Shown: positions 63,912 to 64,000 of the stretch, one piece after another
How positions within the stretch are numbered: the first letter of the stretch is position 1
How the letters are laid out: each line of letters starts with the position of its first letter
Source of the DNA: Arabidopsis thaliana
Taxonomy: Eukaryota > Streptophyta > Magnoliopsida > Brassicales > Brassicaceae
Assembly (NCBI RefSeq): GCF_000001735.4
Contig: NC_003070.9
Location: forward strand, 20,693,971 to 20,757,970
Direction of reading: 5' to 3'
DNA length: 64,000 nt
Program-made: the position numbers and the translations under genes
The notes under the pieces: generated by a model
Told to the model about the DNA's origin: nothing
Database searches by the model: none
The model's input: the letters and a program-made list of their open reading frames with translations, nothing else

Positions 63912-64000
63912 ATGAAGGGAGGGGTTAAACTTTTGGCCGTGTGCCTTTGCGTGGCCACGGCGACCGTCATGATGGTCCAAGCGGAGGACCCTTACTTCCA
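63912..64000 (+). CDS. SKS12: SKU5-similar 12, N-terminal fragment (cut by window edge)
   Basis: The start ATG and 29 codons are present: MKGGVKLLAVCLCVATATVM and on through MVQAEDPYF. A signal peptide is followed by the EDPYF start of the first cupredoxin domain, matching GDPYFFHTW of SKS14. The gene (remembered as At1g55570) continues beyond 64000. The 3' bases are not in the window. Confidence 0.9.
   Translation, partial: MKGGVKLLAVCLCVATATVMMVQAEDPYF

Overview
This window is plant nuclear DNA, almost certainly Arabidopsis thaliana chromosome 1, around loci I remember as At1g55420 to At1g55570. The basis is AT-rich intergenic DNA, short GT-AG introns, and an ordered run of recognisable Arabidopsis genes. 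I built gene models by eye from splice sites, reading phase and protein conservation. Every full multi-exon model sums to a multiple of three.

Layout. 0-9.5 kb: two tandem single-exon DC1 (Cys/His-rich C1) genes on the minus strand. Their upstream flanks are duplicated, and a third copy of that flank at the left edge points to another DC1 gene just outside. Around 2.2-2.5 kb there is a fold-back (MITE-like) element, and at 9.95-10.6 kb a short non-autonomous Helitron. 11.3-14.8 kb: a tail-anchored SAM methyltransferase (-) head-to-head with KIN17 (+). 15.47-17.35 kb: a decayed 5'-truncated LINE with an intact 17-bp target-site duplication. 18.1-18.6 kb: a small acidic protein ending in CIIL. 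19.85-21.4 kb: ZKT/MET1 (+), tail-to-tail with chloroplast chaperonin CPN60B (-). 25.8-28.5 kb: m6A reader ECT4 (+). 29.5-31.5 kb: BCDH E1-beta (+), tail-to-tail with TBP2 (-). 34.47-34.75 kb: a two-exon secreted-peptide precursor with no usable long open frame in either exon. 35.5-36.6 kb: a RING E3 ligase (-). 38.3-39.8 kb: a small membrane protein (-). 40.8-49.1 kb: the FG nucleoporin NUP214/LNO1 (-), 18 coding exons. 49.7-51.0 kb: two gene remnants, one a copied piece of the membrane-protein gene and one a truncated VOA1-like gene. 51-54.9 kb: gene-poor AT-rich DNA with a SINE-like piece. 54.9-58.9 kb: a kinesin-14 (+). 60.5-62.6 kb: SKS14 (-), divergent from SKS12 (+), which runs off the right edge.

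The genes do not form a pathway; this is ordinary eukaryotic gene order. Many of them (CPN60B, ECT4, BCDH-beta, TBP, the RING gene, the CIIL protein, the VOA1-like remnant) have paralogues in the same order on chromosome 3 near At3g13410-At3g13480, from memory, as expected for the alpha whole-genome duplication. Several curiosities here, including the start-codon-less genes and truncated copies, look like decay after that duplication.

I found no unprecedented biological system. The items most worth checking are the secreted peptide gene, the CaaX-type protein without an ATG, two GC-AG introns in neighbouring genes, the kinesin intron whose retention keeps the frame, and the recent segmental copies.
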